Assembly (NCBI RefSeq): GCF_005877055.1 | Contig: NZ_CP039424.1 | Location: 1,488,001 to 1,552,000 of the forward strand | Source: Citricoccus sp. SGAir0253 | GTDB lineage: Bacteria; Actinomycetota; Actinomycetes; Actinomycetales; Micrococcaceae | Direction of reading: 5' to 3' | Length of the DNA: 64,000 nt | Shown: positions 51,249 to 62,622 of the stretch, piece by piece | Layout of the letters: each line of letters opens with the position of its first letter | How positions within the stretch are numbered: the first letter of the stretch is position 1 | Program-made: the position numbers and the translations under genes | Notes under the pieces: generated by a model | Database searches by the model: none | Told to the model about the DNA's origin: nothing | What the model saw: only the letters and a program-made list of their open reading frames with translations

Positions 51249-52049
51249 TCAGTCCTGAGTCCGAATGTCATCTACTCGCCAATAGCCGTCAGAATTATCA
51301 AAGGTGACGGACGCAGCCCATGGACGTTCATGGGAACCGTCGCTCGAAGCTTCTTCCACGCGCCTGCCACTTGCCATATAGAGCTCGCCTGGAGCCTCAG
51401 TGACTCTGAACAGAGAAGTACCTGAGGATCGATTTGTCTCAACGTCCGACAAATCGAAGGTGATGATTGCGGGCTTGGTAACCACCCAGGCTTCATCTTG
51501 ATAGACCCTGGGCCAGCGCTCCAGTTGGCTTTGACAGACTCCGCAGCTGTCCATCGATACGGAGTCGAGGGGTCGGGGATCACCCGTCGACTTCAGGAAA
51601 TAGTTGGCCTCCCACCAATACTCCAGTGCCGCCTCGAGGCCCTCCTCGGTCTGCTCCCGGGCCTCGGCCGGCATCTCGGGCACGGGCACGTTCTGCGCCG
51701 GCCCTTCCGAAGACGCCGGGACGAACTCGTCGGAGGCCGACGGCGACGCGGCGCTCGCAGCGGCACTCCGGGTGGCGCTCGCGGTCCCACTTGCCGATGA
51801 CTCCACCGCCATGGTGGCCTCGCTGGCCGGGGTCGATCCGTTCGCGCCGGAGGGGGACTGCGTACCGGCCAGCGAGCCGCTCTCGGCGACCTGGCCGCCG
51901 CCGCTGCATCCGGCGAGTGCCAGGGCCAGCACGGCCACCGCCACGCCGGTCCGGGCGGGCCGTCGTCGGGAAGCTGGGGCGGGGGCCGGCGCGGAGGGCC
52001 CGGCGGGCCCCGGGGGAGTGTCAAGGAGCTGGCGCGGCAGTGCAGTCAA
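51249..52049 (-). CDS. DUF6318-like lipoprotein
   Basis: The product has a lipoprotein signal: R-R-R-P-A-R-T, then [18 protein letters not shown] with the lipobox cysteine. A Ser/Ala/Thr-rich spacer follows, then a globular domain beginning [10 protein letters not shown] and containing [15 protein letters not shown] and C-G-V-C. That domain matches the DUF6318 pattern known from Micrococcaceae. I prefer TTG 52049, which has GGAGGG about 7 nt upstream (52057-52062); longer in-frame starts up to 52241 exist. The C-terminal third is lower in GC. The stop abuts the start of the PKD protein, so the two are coupled. No function has been reported to my knowledge. Confidence 0.7.
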   Translation of the reverse strand: MTALPRQLLDTPPGPAGPSAPAPAPASRRRPARTGVAVAVLALALAGCSGGGQVAESGSLAGTQSPSGANGSTPASEATMAVESSASGTASATRSAAASAASPSASDEFVPASSEGPAQNVPVPEMPAEAREQTEEGLEAALEYWWEANYFLKSTGDPRPLDSVSMDSCGVCQSQLERWPRVYQDEAWVVTKPAIITFDLSDVETNRSSGTSLFRVTEAPGELYMASGRRVEEASSDGSHERPWAASVTFDNSDGYWRVDDIRTQD

Positions 52050-52222
52050 GGAGGAACCCTCCGTCAGGGCCACGAGGCCGGACGCCGTGCGGGAGCGGAC
52101 CCCCTCGGCCTGCCATCCCCATAGCAGTTCAACCGGACAGTGGCCTCTCATCCCGTGATTCCGGCCACATCGCCCATTCAAGCACAGCGCCACGGACCAC
52201 GACCGGCCTTGTCCACAGCCGG

Positions 52223-52228
52223 TATCCT
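52223..52228 (+). promoter_or_regulatory. -10 TATCCT for glpK, leaderless geometry
   Basis: TATCCT ends 6 nt before the glpK ATG, and no Shine-Dalgarno precedes the start. The roughly 185-base divergent gap (52050-52234) also must hold the lipoprotein promoter. Confidence 0.55.
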
Positions 52229-52234
52229 GCCGCC

Positions 52235-53761
<1,527 letters not shown>

Positions 53762-53764
<3 letters not shown>

Positions 53765-53789
53765 GATGGACGGGCGCGTCGTGCGCCCG
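53762..53789 (+). promoter_or_regulatory. leuS promoter (TAGGAT) with leader hairpin
   Basis: TAGGAT (53762-53767) overlaps the glpK stop region. Immediately downstream CGGGCGC (53771-53777) pairs with GCGCCCG (53783-53789). The hairpin may serve as the glpK terminator or as the 5' end of the roughly 70-nt leuS leader. No T-box is visible. Confidence 0.45.
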
Positions 53790-53843
53790 GGACCGGGGCC
53801 GACGTCGCGATCCCTCCCCGGCAATCTCTAGGACAGGACGAGC

Positions 53844-56378
<2,535 letters not shown>

Positions 56379-56450
56379 TCGGTCGTCTGATCCGTCGTCC
56401 GGACGGTGGTCCGGACCGTCGGCCGCGTCGTCCTGTGGGCGCGGGATAGG

Positions 56451-56480
56451 GCGACCCGGGGCATCGCTGTCCCGGGTCGC
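56451..56480 (+). terminator. Inverted repeat between leuS and the DegV gene
   Basis: GCGACCCGGG and CCCGGGTCGC form a perfect 10-bp stem with a 10-nt loop. It ends one base before the -10 TAGGTT of the next gene, so it may be a leuS terminator, an operator, or both. Confidence 0.45.
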
Positions 56481-56481
56481 C

Positions 56482-56487
56482 TAGGTT
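56482..56487 (+). promoter_or_regulatory. -10 TAGGTT for the DegV gene
   Basis: TAGGTT predicts initiation near 56494, about 50 nt before the GTG at 56544. Confidence 0.45.
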
Positions 56488-56543
56488 GGGGGCCGGGACA
56501 CCGCCGGGGCACGGCGACCGAGGGCACAGCGAGAGGAGCGGCC

Positions 56544-57539
56544 GTGGCAGAGATCGCCGAGTGGCAGTCCGCCGTGCTCGCCCGGATCCGCCAGCTGCGG
56601 GCCGCGCAGACCGGCCGCGCGCGGCTCGGGCTGCGCCCCCGCAAGGGCCGCACGGCGATCGTGACGGACTCCTCGGCCTCGATCCCGCCCGAGGTGCTCG
56701 GGCACCCGCTGGCGCGCGGCCTGCGGCAGGTGCCGATGCCCGTCATGATCGGCGAGCAGATCTACACGGACGGCACGCCGGACCTGGTACGGGAGCTGCC
56801 CCTGGCCCTGGCCGCGGGGACCCCCGTGAAGACGTCCCGGCCGGCGCCGGGGACGTTCAGCGCGGTCTACCAGGAGCTCGCGGAGTCCGGCTACGAGCGG
56901 GTCGTCTCCGTGCACCTGTCCGGTCAGCTCTCCGGGACCGTGGAGGCGGCCCGGCTGGCCGCGCGCGAGTCCCTCATCCCGGTGAGCGTCGTCGACTCGC
57001 AGACCGCCGGCTTCGCCCTGGGCACCGCCGTGATCGACGCGGTGATCGATGCCGGGTTCGGCATGCCCCCGGACCAGCTGCTGGCCTCCATCGACGCCGC
57101 GACGCAGGAGACCGGCGTGTTCTTCACCGTGCCGAACCTCGAGCAGCTGCGCCGTGGCGGACGCATCGGCACCCTGGCCGGGCTGCTCGGCTCCCTGCTG
57201 CACGTCAAGCCCGTGCTCACGCTCGAGGACGGTGCGGTGTCCCTCGTGGACCGGCCCCGCACCACGGCCCGGGCCACCGAGCGGCTCGTCGAGCTCGTGC
57301 GGGAGGCCACCTGCCGGGACGCCGGGCCGGCGGAGCCCGCGCCGGGCGGCGGGGACCGGATCGCCGTCCACGGCTTCGGCAACGACCAGGCCGCCCACGA
57401 ACTCGCCGGGCGCCTCCAGGGCCTGTCCGTCATGCCCGTGCCGGTGATCCGGCTGCCCGCCGTCCTGGCCGCCCACCTCGGGCTCGGCGCCCTCGCGGTC
57501 ACCCTGAACCCCCTGCCCACTCCACAGCGCGCCGGCTGA
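56544..57539 (+). CDS. DegV family fatty-acid-binding protein
   Basis: DegV/FakB proteins bind a fatty acid and, in Firmicutes, present it to FakA kinase. The N-domain starts with TAIVTDSSASIPPEV, the family signature. It is followed by the T-S-R-P-A-P-G-T-F motif and the H-L-S-G-Q-L-S-G-T element that together hold the carboxylate. V-V-D-S-Q-T-A-G-F and L-R-R-G-G-R-I-G are also typical. The length is 331 residues versus about 280. GTG 56544 follows GAGAGGAG. No FakA-like (DhaK domain) gene is in view. The position next to comEA is common in actinobacteria. Confidence 0.9.
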   Translation: MAEIAEWQSAVLARIRQLRAAQTGRARLGLRPRKGRTAIVTDSSASIPPEVLGHPLARGLRQVPMPVMIGEQIYTDGTPDLVRELPLALAAGTPVKTSRPAPGTFSAVYQELAESGYERVVSVHLSGQLSGTVEAARLAARESLIPVSVVDSQTAGFALGTAVIDAVIDAGFGMPPDQLLASIDAATQETGVFFTVPNLEQLRRGGRIGTLAGLLGSLLHVKPVLTLEDGAVSLVDRPRTTARATERLVELVREATCRDAGPAEPAPGGGDRIAVHGFGNDQAAHELAGRLQGLSVMPVPVIRLPAVLAAHLGLGALAVTLNPLPTPQRAG

Positions 57540-57607
57540 CGGCGCGGCGCCCCTCGGACCGGTGCCGACCCAGGGATGGGAGGCGGGTCCCGGGCACAGT
57601 TGGGGGC

Positions 57608-58471
57608 ATGGGACGACACAGCGACGACGACCCCTCCCTCCCCGCGCCCCTCCCCCCGGACCGTCCCGCGGAACCCGTGGACTGGGAGGCGCCCCCGCCG
57701 GTGGCCCCCGTGTGGCGCACGCGCATCGTCACCTCGGCCGTGCTGCTGCTGGCCGTGGTGGCCGGCACGTGGTGGGTCGTGAGCTGGCTGACCTCGCCGG
57801 CCGGCCCGGGCGGGCCCGGCAGTCCGGCGGCGGCAACCCTGCCCGCGGCGGGGACGACGGCCCGCGCCGCCGCGGGGGACGATCCCGGCGCGGAGAGTCC
57901 CTCGGCGCCGGAGGACCGGACGGCCACCACCGCGTCCGGCGCCGCGTCCCCGTCGGCCCCTGGCGGACCGGCTGCGGAGGACCCCTCCGGGCGCGTCCCC
58001 CTGACCGTCCACGTCGCCGGGGAGGTCCGTGACCCCGGGCTGGTGCAGCTGTCCGCCGGGGCCAGGGTGGCGGACGCGCTGGTCGCCGCGGGTGGCCCCA
58101 CCGACGAGGCCCTGCTGGACCGGCTGAACCTCGCGGCCCCCGCAGTCGACGCCAGCCAGATCCTCGTGCCGGGCCCCGACACTGTCGGCCCGTCCGGCCC
58201 GTCCGGGGCGCCCGGTGCGGTGCCCGCGGCCGGCGGCGGGTCCTCGCCCGACCCGGCGACGGACGCCGGGGGCGCGGGGGGCGCCGTCGACCTCAACACC
58301 GCCGACGCCGCCACGCTGGAAGGGCTGCCGGGCATCGGCCCGGCGCTGGCCGGCAGGATCGTCGCACACCGGGAGGAGGTCGGCCCCTTCGGCTCCCTGG
58401 AGGACCTCGACGCCGTGTCCGGGATCGGCCCGGCCATGATGGAACGGCTCGACGGGCTCGTCAGCTGGTGA
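57608..58471 (+). CDS. comEA: ComEA family DNA-binding protein
   Basis: ComEA binds double-stranded DNA outside the membrane during natural transformation. This 287-residue protein has a Pro-rich cytoplasmic N-terminus, one transmembrane helix (about 40-61), and a Gly/Ala/Pro-rich linker. An SLBB domain follows (about 132-190, VHVAGEVRDPGLVQL), and a C-terminal tandem helix-hairpin-helix (D-L-N-T-A-D-A-A-T-L, G-L-P-G-I-G-P-A-L-A, then V-S-G-I-G-P-A-M-M). The start ATG has no strong Shine-Dalgarno. In related Micrococcus luteus comEA and comEC are needed for uptake, but here comEC is broken. Confidence 0.92.
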   Translation: MGRHSDDDPSLPAPLPPDRPAEPVDWEAPPPVAPVWRTRIVTSAVLLLAVVAGTWWVVSWLTSPAGPGGPGSPAAATLPAAGTTARAAAGDDPGAESPSAPEDRTATTASGAASPSAPGGPAAEDPSGRVPLTVHVAGEVRDPGLVQLSAGARVADALVAAGGPTDEALLDRLNLAAPAVDASQILVPGPDTVGPSGPSGAPGAVPAAGGGSSPDPATDAGGAGGAVDLNTADAATLEGLPGIGPALAGRIVAHREEVGPFGSLEDLDAVSGIGPAMMERLDGLVSW

Positions 58472-58608
58472 CGCCCCGGCTGACCCCGGCCGTCACCTGC
58501 CGGGGCACCGCCCGACGGGTCGATGGACCCTTGCCCCGCCGCCCGTCGGTCGGCACCGTGGTGGCGGCGGATCGTGGCCGTGCCGGACGGGGAGGTGACG
58601 GGGAGGTG

Positions 58609-59430
58609 ATGACAACCGAGGCGTTGATCGGCCCGGTGGGGCCCCCGGGCCTGCACCTGATGACGTACAACATCCGCCGACGCCTGCCGACCGCGGGCCA
58701 CCGCAGCCCCGATGGGTGGCCGCGCCGCAGGGAGCTGCTGCGGCGCCTGGTCGCCGCCGAGGCCCCGGCCGTGCTCTGCCTCCAGGAGGCGTTGCCGGAC
58801 CAGGTGGACTGGGTCCTGGCGTGCCTCGGTCCCGGACACCGCCCGGTGGGGCGGGGGCGCCGGGCCGGGGGCGGGGGCGAGGGCACCCCCGTCCTGTACG
58901 ACGACCACCGGCTGCGGCTCACCGACTGGTGCCAGCAGGCCCTCTCCGACACCCCTGATCTCCCGGGCTCCCGTGGCTGGGGAGCCCTCATCCCGCGCAT
59001 CGTCGTCCGCGCCACCTTCCGCGACCTGGCGACCGGAGCGCGGTTCCGCGTGCTCAACACGCACCTGGACGCCCTCTCGGCACGTGCCCGGCTGCAGTCG
59101 GCCCGGATGCTGCGCCGGCTCGTCGAGGCGGACCCGGTGCCCACCGTCCTGGCCGGCGACGCCAATGCCGTGCCCCGGTCCCGTCCGTACCGCGAGCTCA
59201 CCGCCGGGGGACTGCTGCGCGACGCCTGGACGGCGGCGGACCGGCGGGTCACGAAGGAATGGGGCACCTTCTCGGGGTACGGCCCCCCGCGGCGGGGCCG
59301 GCGCATCGACTGGCTGATGGTGGGCCCGGGGATCGACGTGCGGACCGTGGGGATCAACGCGGCCCGCTACGACGGCGCGGCGCCCTCCGACCACGAGCCG
59401 GTGCAGGCCGTGCTCGAGATCGCCCGGTGA
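58609..59430 (+). CDS. Endonuclease/exonuclease/phosphatase (EEP) family protein
   Basis: The 273-residue protein has the EEP catalytic pattern: LMTYNIRR, then CLQEAL with the metal-binding Glu, N-T-H-L-D, L-A-G-D-A-N-A-V, R-R-I-D-W-L-M-V and the closing S-D-H-E-P-V. All active-site residues are in place, so a metal-dependent phosphodiesterase or phosphatase is expected. The substrate is unknown. ATG 58609 has GGGGAGG about 13 nt upstream; an in-frame start at 58468 would add 47 Arg-rich residues. It lies between comEA and comEC, which are adjacent in most genomes. Confidence 0.82.
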   Translation: MTTEALIGPVGPPGLHLMTYNIRRRLPTAGHRSPDGWPRRRELLRRLVAAEAPAVLCLQEALPDQVDWVLACLGPGHRPVGRGRRAGGGGEGTPVLYDDHRLRLTDWCQQALSDTPDLPGSRGWGALIPRIVVRATFRDLATGARFRVLNTHLDALSARARLQSARMLRRLVEADPVPTVLAGDANAVPRSRPYRELTAGGLLRDAWTAADRRVTKEWGTFSGYGPPRRGRRIDWLMVGPGIDVRTVGINAARYDGAAPSDHEPVQAVLEIAR

Positions 59431-59448
59431 GCCGGTGGGGTCGGCGCG

Positions 59449-60033
59449 TCAGGCGGGCTCCACCAGGGACAGCAGGACCTCGTTGTGCCGGAGGAACCAC
59501 GGCGTGGTCGGTGGATCGAACCGCGCGAACCGGGGCTCACCGACCGGCGTGAGTCCCTCCTCCCGCACGGCCGTCTCCAGCCGCTGCAGCTGCGTGCGGA
59601 CACGGTGGCGCGTCCACCGGCCGCGGAACCGCCTCGCCGCGACCAGGCCGGGAGGCACGGAGCGCAGGGACACGCGCGGATCGGTGGGCCGTGGGGCGTC
59701 CGCCAGGGTGAGGCCCTCCGGCAGGACGAAGGCGACCCGGAACCCGGAGGCCCGGCCCTCCCCGGCGACCGCGCTCGCGGGCTCCTGCAGGACGGGGGCC
59801 GTCATGGCGAGCGGGACGGCCGCCGGCTCCTGGACCACCGGCGCGGTCATCGCCACCCGGGCGCCGGGGACGTTGCGTCCGCCGAGGTAGCCGAACAGCA
59901 GGCGGAACGCCCGGCTGCCCGCCCGTTCGAACGTATCTTCGATCACCACCTCGGCGAGGACGTGGCCCGGGTAGCGGCGCAGCTCGAACGTCCCGTGGTC
60001 CCGCACCGTCTCGTAGGGCTGCTGCGCGGTCAT
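59449..60033 (-). CDS. SOUL family heme-binding protein
   Basis: The 194-residue protein begins ETVRDHGTFELRRYPGHVLA, and continues with R-A-F-R-L-L-F-G-Y-L-G-G and V-A-M-T-A-P-V, all typical of SOUL/HBP proteins. The V-A-M-T-A-P-V motif occurs twice in slightly different form (residues near 61 and 76). Family members bind heme or related tetrapyrroles; a bacterial physiological role is not established. The start is ATG 60033. It is convergent with the EEP gene and divergent from comEC. A LexA-like sequence lies within codons 31-36. Confidence 0.88.
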   Translation of the reverse strand: MTAQQPYETVRDHGTFELRRYPGHVLAEVVIEDTFERAGSRAFRLLFGYLGGRNVPGARVAMTAPVVQEPAAVPLAMTAPVLQEPASAVAGEGRASGFRVAFVLPEGLTLADAPRPTDPRVSLRSVPPGLVAARRFRGRWTRHRVRTQLQRLETAVREEGLTPVGEPRFARFDPPTTPWFLRHNEVLLSLVEPA

Positions 60034-60183
60034 GCCCGAACGCTACGCCGCCGGGTCCCCGGGACCACCGGCGGCCGCGGACCCGCCCGGACCCGTCCTG
60101 CACAGCGAACGCCTGCACGCCCGTCGTCCTGCCGCCCGGGCGCGGACGCGCGGCTGACCGCGGGACGCGGCGACAGTGGACGC

Positions 60184-60276
60184 ATGGACCACCACCAGGA
60201 CGGCCCGCCGGACGGGGCCGGGAGCCCGCCGGTGCCCGCCCGGGCCCGCCGGCCGGCCCACGGCGGCGTGCGGTGA
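60184..60276 (+). CDS. Possible 30-codon leader peptide before comEC
   Basis: ATG 60184 opens a 30-codon frame (MDHHQDGPPDGAG...) whose TGA overlaps the comEC GTG (GTGA). It could be a coupled leader peptide or a chance frame. It is preceded by GACAGT exactly 6 nt upstream, similar to the sequence before comEA. No homology is recognised. Confidence 0.3.
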   Translation: MDHHQDGPPDGAGSPPVPARARRPAHGGVR

Positions 60277-61223
60277 CGGTGCGTGCCAGCGCCGGGAGGG
60301 CGCCGGGCCCGGTGGACGTGCGGCTCGTCCCGGCCCTCGCGGCGACCTACGCCGTGTGCCTCGCCGTGCCGGTCCTGCCGTACGACGTCGCCCTCGTCCT
60401 GCCCTGGGCGGTGCTGGGCCTGGCGATCGCCGCCTCCACCGTCCTGGTGGCCACCGCCCGCACCGGGCGCCGGGCCGCGGCCACCCTGGCCGCGCTCGCC
60501 GCCTGCGCGCTGTGGATCGCCGCCGTCGCCGCCGTGCAGGCGTCCGGGGACCGCGTCCCGGTGCGGGCCTCCGGATGGGAGGGCGTCGTGGACGCGGGCC
60601 GGCCGGTCCGCCTGGCGGGGCAGGCCAGCGGCACGCCCACGCGCTCGGGGGGTCCCTTCGGGGAGAGCTGGCACCTCGTCGTCGCGGTGGAGCGGTTTGG
60701 CCACCCGGGGCGGGACGCCCCCGCCGGCACGGAGGTGATCGTCTCCGGCTCCGGGGACTGGCGCCACGTGCGGGCCGGGCAGCCCGTGTGCCTCACCGCC
60801 GTGCCGGAGGCCGACGCCACGGCCGTGTTCGCCCGCGCGCGCACCGGCCCGGACGCGGGATCCTGCCCCACCCCGGGGGCGGGCGCGGACGACGGGCGCG
60901 GAGTGCCCGGGACCACCGGGCGCGAGGTGGTGCGGGCCGCGGTCCGCGACACGGCGGCCGGCAGCGTCGGCACTGCGCCCCAGCTCCTGCCGGGGCTGGT
61001 GCTGGGGGACCGCTCCCTGCAGGAGCCCGAGTTGGACGAGGCCATGAAGACCGCCGGCCTGAGCCACCTGAGCGCCGTCAGCGGGGACAACTTTGTCAAG
61101 GGGTATGGCAGGGGAAGTGCTGTAGTCAGAGCTAGGCGGGGAGGAATCACGCCACCCTTGGCGGTCGGCCCATGGGGGATACGACTGATGTCGGCGATTC
61201 ATGGTGGGCGGGCCGGATCGTAA
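60273..61223 (+). pseudogene. comEC: comEC 5' fragment, truncated by foreign DNA
   Basis: ComEC forms the DNA-uptake channel. Residues 1-273 look like its N-terminal part: early transmembrane helices (about 22-60 and 70-90), the OB-like domain, then LLPGLVLGDRSLQEPELDEA and A-M-K-T-A-G-L-S-H-L-S-A-V-S-G-D-N. The conserved ComEC family block continues after S-G-x-N with a long membrane domain. Here it stops at base 61091 and is replaced by 43 unrelated residues (F-V-K-G-Y-G...) until a TAA. The competence domain and the C-terminal nuclease-like domain are missing from the window, so the channel should be non-functional. Confidence 0.8.
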
Positions 61224-61401
61224 ACGGCGTGAGAGCGCGTTCTTAGGCGTCGGTCACAGCCTCGCCACAACGTGTCGGGTGCCAGTCGCGGGCAGGCCCC
61301 CAGTCCCTTGCCTTATGGTCTTGGCGCGATAAGCAGGCCGGTGTCCTGATCGTTCTCCGGGCGTTCCCTGACTGGGCGGCAGGGGGGTAGTACATGCTCC
61401 T
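61092..61401. other. Junction and non-coding start of an acquired segment
   Basis: Similarity to comEC ends at 61091, inside the 12-base palindrome GACAA-CT-TTGTC (61086-61097). Beyond it the base composition is visibly less GC-rich. The stretch holds only the fused comEC tail and no convincing gene. I could not identify an insertion-sequence end or a second copy of the palindrome. Confidence 0.5.
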
Positions 61402-62163
61402 ATGGGCACAGATCAACGGTCGACGGGTCGGTGGTATGAGAGGTCGTGGGTGGGGGCTGTCGGTCAGGTGGTCCTGACTGTGGCCGGCGTCGTCCTGGCG
61501 ATCGTCTTGGCGCCGTTCACGCCTTGGTTTGACCAGGCCTTGAGCCGCTGGCATTACGTGGAACCTTCGTGTGAGGACCCGAGGGGGCTAGAGAAGCTGG
61601 ACGTCATGACCATGGTTGCCGATGAGCGGGCCGTCATCACTGCCACCTCGGAGGTGGATGCGGACAGTTCCACGTCCCTGCACGCCTTTGATGGGAGGCC
61701 GGGTTCGGGATGGGTACCCAGCACGATCTCTGCGCGTGGTGATGAGGCGGCGAAGGCGCTCCGTGACCGTCCTCCGGATTCCCTGTCCATCACGTTGACC
61801 GAAGAACAACCCGTCGAGCTGCTGTGCGTGGTGAACGGCAACGCGGCCGACCCAATGTCCTACGCCCGGGCGGACCGTGTTCGCACCGCCAGGGTGATGC
61901 TCCACCAGACCACGGGAGAAAAGGTCACTCGCTTAGCGCCCTTGCGCAGCCTCCCTGAGAACGAGATACAGAATCGCCAGGACCTGGGAGTGCGTCCTCA
62001 GGCTGGGCGGTGGTCGGTGGCGGAGTTCACGGAGGTGTCCTTCACGGTGGTGGACCGGTATCTGGGCTTTCCCGTTGATGACCCGCGCACAACGGCTGTC
62101 GTTGATGAGCCCACGGGACGGCTCATGGTCGCTGAACTCGAACTGTGGGTCAGGGCTGGCTGA
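61402..62163 (+). CDS. Membrane-anchored discoidin-like domain protein
   Basis: The 253-residue protein has one transmembrane helix (about 19-38) after a short basic N-terminus, so the remainder should be outside the membrane. The outer part (about 75-250) reads A-F-D-G-R-P-G-S-G-W-V, then L-S-I-T-L-T-E-E-Q-P-V-E-L-L-C-V-V-N-G. This is the pattern of discoidin (F5/8 type C-like) carbohydrate-binding folds seen in actinobacterial membrane proteins. Codon usage is clearly less GC-biased than in the genes before comEC, consistent with transfer. No obvious operon partner. Confidence 0.7.
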   Translation: MGTDQRSTGRWYERSWVGAVGQVVLTVAGVVLAIVLAPFTPWFDQALSRWHYVEPSCEDPRGLEKLDVMTMVADERAVITATSEVDADSSTSLHAFDGRPGSGWVPSTISARGDEAAKALRDRPPDSLSITLTEEQPVELLCVVNGNAADPMSYARADRVRTARVMLHQTTGEKVTRLAPLRSLPENEIQNRQDLGVRPQAGRWSVAEFTEVSFTVVDRYLGFPVDDPRTTAVVDEPTGRLMVAELELWVRAG

Positions 62164-62175
62164 GGCGCAGCGTAC

Positions 62176-62520
62176 TTGGTCCTTCATCCGTGGCGTCCGT
62201 TAGTACCTCCGACGAGGCAGGACTATCCGGCGCCCCGACAACCGGGGCTTACCCGAACGGCCGAGATCATCCCGGCCGGGTTGCCCGGGCTTTCCCACGC
62301 GGGATGGGTCCAGCAGGCCCTGGAGCGGGCCGAGGCGATCCGACGCGGCGTGGCCGTGGAGGGGCGCACCGCCAGCGAGCGGGTCATCCACGCCTCCGCG
62401 GACTGCCCCCAGGCGGCCGGACGCCGGGTCGCACCTGGGTTCGGGCTGATCCGGGCGGCCCGCCACGCGCTGGCCACCGCCCTCGCCCGTGAGGACGACG
62501 CCCGCGAACTCAATCACTAA
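62176..62520 (+). CDS. Unrecognised open frame, possibly a gene fragment
   Basis: A 114-codon frame starts at a weak TTG without a ribosome-binding site. From about 62260 it is strongly GC-biased at third positions and Ala/Arg-rich (ALERAEAIRRGVAVEGRTAS), quite unlike its lower-GC neighbours, and ends RELNH. I recognise no family. It may be the 3' remnant of a chromosomal gene or a small actinobacterial protein. The rest of 62164-62622 shows no feature I can support. Confidence 0.3.
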   Translation: MVLHPWRPLVPPTRQDYPAPRQPGLTRTAEIIPAGLPGLSHAGWVQQALERAEAIRRGVAVEGRTASERVIHASADCPQAAGRRVAPGFGLIRAARHALATALAREDDARELNH

Positions 62521-62622
62521 CCGTCCGAGCGCTACTGCGCATGCATTGGACAACCGACCCTGCCCGGGCACGTGCCACACTCATGAGCCCGCATGTTAAT
62601 GCACCCGTCGACTCTCTCCGGC

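Noticed and set aside
53768-53843. T-box leader before leuS (and before hisS, aspS, alaS)
   Set aside because: Leaders are too short or lack the T-box core and specifier-loop features.
58468-58608. Longer N-terminus for the EEP protein from 58468
   Set aside because: The added 47 residues are Arg/Gly-rich and lack EEP features; the internal ATG 58609 begins near the conserved core.
61092-61401. A complete insertion sequence disrupting comEC
   Set aside because: No transposase-like frame or matched terminal repeats are visible within the window; only a breakpoint palindrome can be supported.
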